Below are positions 59,243 through 64,000 of a stretch of 64,000 nucleotides of DNA, in pieces (within the stretch, counting starts at the first letter, position 1; every line of letters begins with the position of its first letter). This stretch comes from Acinetobacter sp. NIPH 2699 (GTDB lineage: Bacteria; Pseudomonadota; Gammaproteobacteria; Pseudomonadales; Moraxellaceae), in contig NZ_JAKZGL010000001.1 of the NCBI RefSeq assembly GCF_022549355.1, forward strand, positions 186,001 through 250,000, given 5' to 3'. The notes beneath the pieces were generated by a model, which saw nothing but the letters and a program-made list of their open reading frames with translations, was not told the origin of the DNA and searched no databases. Position numbers and translations under genes: made by a program.

Positions 59243-60328
59243 CTAATAACTCTTAAAGAAATCTGCCATCAAACGAGATGCCCAAGATTTCACAGTTAGA
59301 CTTTCATAGAAGCCACAATGGCTGCCCTTTTTCGTTGTAATAACCACAATATTATCCATCTGTTGTATTTTGTCTTTATAAGGCTCTAAATTCTTGATTG
59401 AACAAACGGGATCATCCTCTGCATTCAAAATCATCAACGGTATTTTGATATTTTCAAACACATAAATGGGATTTATGGCTTTGCAATAACTTTGATAATC
59501 CTGATAGCCAGCCATTTCAAAATATGCTTTTTCAAATTCTTCTAAGCTTGTTGTCGCCAAAACCTTTTCAAGAGAAGCAACTCGACTCCATATATTTTGA
59601 TAAGGATAAATAAAATGTTTGAATAACTTTTTGGTCATCAATTTACTATAGAAAGGATGAACATTTTTGAAGCCAATTTCTGTGTCATAACCGGGACACA
59701 TCGCGAAAGCTGCTTTAAATGGCGTATCTTCACCTTGTTCTCCCAAATAACGTACCAATAACCCTGTTCCCGCAGAAGATCCCACTGCATATAAATCAGA
59801 GTTTGGAAATAATTGTTGGATATGATTCAGTTGTTCTTTTAGATCACGAGTAAAACCAAATAATGAAATTTGTGGTACAGGCATCGGTAAACCTGCATGG
59901 CCACGGCGCAAACAAAGTGCGATTCTCCAACCTGTATACTGATGTAAATCTTTGACCAACTCTCGCATACTTTCAGGCGTACCTGTAATGGTATGCATGA
60001 TCACCACTGTCGGTGTATTGATTGGAAGATGATAACCATACCAAGCAATTGCAGTAACGCCACCATCTTGCATGGTAAGCTGATCAATACGATCATATTC
60101 TAGCTTGATTGTTTTCTTTCTAATGATATCAAAATATAAAAGATGGATATGCGTATTACTCAACCACGGTGTTGGGCGATACTTTTGCTTTAATTGCGGT
60201 AACTTCTCCAGAACATCTTTAATTTTACCTTTTGGGTGATAATACATTTTTGGTGGTTCGGCACCGAGCGCCAAATCAAATAGATTTAAACCTAAAACTT
60301 TAAGTTTATTTAGAGTGAATATACCCAT
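59243..60328 (-). CDS. YheT-like alpha/beta hydrolase
   Basis: The 361-residue protein resembles the YheT/ABHD1-3 group of alpha/beta hydrolases. An oxyanion-type HTITGTPESMRELV is near residue 110, the nucleophile elbow GSSAGTG near 189, the acid in ILNAEDDPVCS near 305 and the histidine in KKGSHCGFYES near 337. That gives a complete Ser-Asp-His triad. The substrate is probably an ester or lipid. It may be peripheral to the membrane; no signal peptide is evident. A GGGAGG site precedes the ATG. It lies 19 bp after an SGNH hydrolase gene, so the two form an operon. Confidence 0.8.
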   Translation of the reverse strand: MGIFTLNKLKVLGLNLFDLALGAEPPKMYYHPKGKIKDVLEKLPQLKQKYRPTPWLSNTHIHLLYFDIIRKKTIKLEYDRIDQLTMQDGGVTAIAWYGYHLPINTPTVVIMHTITGTPESMRELVKDLHQYTGWRIALCLRRGHAGLPMPVPQISLFGFTRDLKEQLNHIQQLFPNSDLYAVGSSAGTGLLVRYLGEQGEDTPFKAAFAMCPGYDTEIGFKNVHPFYSKLMTKKLFKHFIYPYQNIWSRVASLEKVLATTSLEEFEKAYFEMAGYQDYQSYCKAINPIYVFENIKIPLMILNAEDDPVCSIKNLEPYKDKIQQMDNIVVITTKKGSHCGFYESLTVKSWASRLMADFFKSY

Positions 60329-60347
60329 ACTTCATTCCTCCCTCTAC

Positions 60348-61064
60348 CTAGGGTTTAAACGACTGTCGCACTAAATCCGCGACTTGTTTCCCCCAAACTG
60401 CATAAACTTCTTTACTTGGATGAAAACCATCCCTTGCCATCGGCAAATTTAACGCCTGAAAAGCTTCGATATCGTATGCAATAAATCTAAATTGGTCTTG
60501 TGAAGCGAGCCATTGTTGTAATGTTTTATTCATTTGTTCTGCATACTTTCCAAACAACCAAGCCAATGGTTGGGGCAATGCTGGAAAATGCTGCATCGGT
60601 GGTACTCCTGATACAATAACCAATTTTGGCTGAAAGTGGTGCTGTATTTGGGTAAATAATTGTTTTTGTTGTTTTATCCAAGATTTCGCTGAAATAAGTT
60701 TCGTGACATCATTAACACCGATCGACGTCACCACAACATCATATTGTTGTTGATCTAAGCCCTGTACCGCTTGCAAGACTTGCTTGGTTGTATCACCTGT
60801 TTTCGCGTGCAGTTTCCATTGCAAAGCATACTGAGTTTTTAATTCTGAAATAATCACTCCTGATAAAGCATCTTGTTGTGTTTCAACACCAACACCTGCC
60901 GCAGCAGAATCACCTAGAATCAGAACTGAAAGAGGTTGACCTTGACCAATTCTCCCTTCTCGATCACCACTAGGCTCAGACAAACGTGGCGTATTCTTGC
61001 GAACTCGTGTTCCTTGTACAATCAGCACAGGCAATAAAACAAGGGTTGAAAGTTTTAGCCACAT
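60348..61064 (-). CDS. SGNH/GDSL-family hydrolase
   Basis: The 238-residue esterase-like protein has an N-terminal hydrophobic segment (LSTLVLLPVLIVQG) that may be an uncleaved signal or membrane anchor. Block I, SVLILGDSAAAGVGVE with the catalytic serine, is near residue 54; the block III asparagine is in SIGVNDVTKLI near 115; block V DGFHPSKEVYAVWG with Asp and His is near 213. All four SGNH blocks are recognisable. Substrates in the family are lipids, lysophospholipids or acetylated sugars. It is upstream of the YheT-like gene in the same direction. Confidence 0.85.
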   Translation of the reverse strand: MWLKLSTLVLLPVLIVQGTRVRKNTPRLSEPSGDREGRIGQGQPLSVLILGDSAAAGVGVETQQDALSGVIISELKTQYALQWKLHAKTGDTTKQVLQAVQGLDQQQYDVVVTSIGVNDVTKLISAKSWIKQQKQLFTQIQHHFQPKLVIVSGVPPMQHFPALPQPLAWLFGKYAEQMNKTLQQWLASQDQFRFIAYDIEAFQALNLPMARDGFHPSKEVYAVWGKQVADLVRQSFKP

Positions 61065-61090
61065 TTTAATGATCCCAGCTTATTGAGTTA

Positions 61091-61101
61091 CTTAGGCTAT
61101 T
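61091..61101. repeat. CTTAGGCTATT repeat, copy 3
   Basis: Exact copy of the 11-mer in the 55-bp gap between the NTF2-like stop (61120) and the SGNH start (61064), 27 bp upstream of that start. It shares TTACTTAGGCTATTT with copy 2. Confidence 0.4.
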
Positions 61102-61119
61102 TATAAAAATGAACAAGAA

Positions 61120-61527
61120 TTAATTCGGTTGATATTGAGCCAATCTTGCACCCATTTGCTCAGCCAATGCTGCTAAACCACTCATCGGGCGAATCATGAC
61201 CTCAAAATCAGTAATTTTGCCTTGCTCATTGAAACGAATCATATCAATGCCTTTCAATGATTTACCGCTTACATTGGCACTAAATTCGAGTACGACGCTT
61301 TCGCCATCCTCAGTATAAAACTCACGATGATAAGTAAAGTCTTGGAAAACTTGGATAACATTACTCAAGATAAAGAAAACAACCTGCTTTCCTTCATAAG
61401 GCTTATATGCGACTGGTGAACGAAATACCACCTCATCAGAAAGCAAATCACTTAAAATAGATAAATCGCCTGTTTTAATCATCTGATGCCAAAGTTGCAC
61501 AGCTTGTCTTGTTGTTTCAATCGTCAT
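61120..61527 (-). CDS. NTF2/SnoaL-like protein
   Basis: The 135-residue protein has the NTF2-like cone fold pattern: a helix followed by LSILSDLLSDEVVFRSPVAY, a curved sheet, and IDMIRFNEQGKITDFEVMIRPM at the C-terminus, typical of SnoaL-like polyketide-cyclase or ketosteroid-isomerase relatives. The fold is shared by enzymes and non-enzymes, so the role is undefined. An AAGGAAA site precedes the ATG. It is downstream of fadH on the same strand by 76 bp, and upstream of the two hydrolases, so it may be part of a lipid-related group. Confidence 0.72.
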   Translation of the reverse strand: MTIETTRQAVQLWHQMIKTGDLSILSDLLSDEVVFRSPVAYKPYEGKQVVFFILSNVIQVFQDFTYHREFYTEDGESVVLEFSANVSGKSLKGIDMIRFNEQGKITDFEVMIRPMSGLAALAEQMGARLAQYQPN

Positions 61528-61603
61528 TGTTATATTTCCTTTTGATTGATACCTATCAAACTTTGGACATTTCCTCCTACGAGAAAATGTCCAAAATATT
61601 CAT

Positions 61604-63700
<2,097 letters not shown>

Positions 63701-63702
63701 TT

Positions 63703-63718
63703 ATGCAACATTTTGCAT
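63703..63718. promoter_or_regulatory. Operator 2 of the fadH-padR region
   Basis: ATGCAA-CATT-TTGCAT has the same arms and spacing as operator 1, centre to centre 42 bp away, which is four helical turns. Its minus-strand TTGCAT is also the likely -35 of fadH, 17 bp from TATAAG. It is 35 bp upstream of the padR ATG. Confidence 0.7.
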
Positions 63719-63753
63719 AATCTAAAGAGTCACTTTTTATTTCTTGGATGGTT

Positions 63754-64000
63754 ATGTCACTTGCCCATGTTTTATTGACCAGCTTATTAGAAAAACCAAG
63801 CACAGGTTTTGAATTAGCTCGTCGTTTTGATCGCTCAATGGGCTTTTTTTGGAATGCGACGCATCAGCAAATTTATCGCGAACTCAATGGCATGCTAAAA
63901 AAAGGCTGGATCTCCACCTTAGAAGAGCAAGCAGCCAATAGTCGAAAAAAAACCTATCAAATCGAACAACTCGGAAGAATACAACTCGCTGCATGGATTG
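63754..64000 (+). CDS. PadR-family regulator (cut off by window end)
   Basis: The first 82 codons show a PadR-type winged helix: MSLAHVLLTSLLEKPSTGFE, then LARRFDRSMG, then the recognition region THQQIYRELNGMLKKGWIST and the wing SRKKTYQIEQLGRIQL. The C-terminal dimerisation half lies beyond position 64000. The ATG at 63754 is preferred; another in-frame ATG at 63748 is possible. It is divergent from fadH and probably controls fadH and itself through the two ATGCAA-N4-TTGCAT sites. Fatty acyl-CoA sensing is a reasonable guess only. Confidence 0.85.
   Translation, partial: MSLAHVLLTSLLEKPSTGFELARRFDRSMGFFWNATHQQIYRELNGMLKKGWISTLEEQAANSRKKTYQIEQLGRIQLAAWI

Overview
The window is a contiguous piece of a gammaproteobacterial chromosome, almost certainly Acinetobacter. 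The reasons are its AT-rich base composition, the conserved minus-strand order pyrG-kdsA-eno-ftsB-ispD, a DcaP-type porin with an N-terminal coiled coil, a BenK-like aromatic acid transporter and an OsmC-YcaO fusion protein. Coding density is high. I see no tRNA, rRNA, insertion sequence, integrase or CRISPR array.

Layout. 1-3277: a decayed gene end, then a porin plus an MFS aromatic-acid transporter. 3278-13122: a leucine/isovalerate degradation (liu) locus. A TetR regulator, an acyl-CoA synthetase and a methyltransferase lie on the minus strand, divergent from isovaleryl-CoA dehydrogenase, both methylcrotonyl-CoA carboxylase subunits, methylglutaconyl-CoA hydratase and HMG-CoA lyase. 13331-17962: a LysR regulator divergent from a single-chain indolepyruvate:ferredoxin oxidoreductase. 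18047-24015: a DJ-1/PfpI remnant, an Lrp regulator divergent from a LysE exporter, an SDR/amidohydrolase pair, and the OsmC-YcaO protein.

24324-32027 is the most unusual region. It is a minus-strand array of six genes: EmrA-type adaptor, EmrB-type exporter, a small GNAT-like acyltransferase, a GH3-family acyl-adenylating conjugase, a TolC-family outer-membrane channel and a tandem-GNAT protein. The last four are joined by ATGA stop/start overlaps. A Fur-box-like sequence lies upstream of emrA. I read this as a candidate system that makes an amide or ester conjugate and exports it through its own tripartite pump, possibly under iron control. The product is unknown.

32028-36105: a regulatory gap with a large stem-loop, a BASS-family transporter, a panE-like reductase, a second DJ-1/PfpI remnant, a small protein and a GntR regulator. 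36118-41577: urea carboxylase and allophanate hydrolase, with a good sigma-54 promoter and a GntR-type palindrome upstream. 41915-43736: a ModE-type regulator, then the frmR-adhC formaldehyde operon with a clear FrmR operator. 43989-49344: a phospholipase D lipoprotein, a SulP transporter, a UDG-fold protein, a small unknown and a histidine phosphatase. 49525-51234: a YeeE/DUF6691/persulfide-dioxygenase-like sulfur operon. 51459-52591: a DUF2384/RES toxin-antitoxin pair with an operator inside its promoter. 52653-61527: a lipoprotein, the housekeeping block ispD-ftsB-eno-kdsA-pyrG, another lipoprotein, two hydrolases and an NTF2-like protein. 61604-64000: fadH divergent from a PadR regulator that runs off the window, with two matched operators 42 bp apart between them.

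Gene calls rest on reading the translated proteins for family motifs. Operators and promoters are pattern-based and untested.
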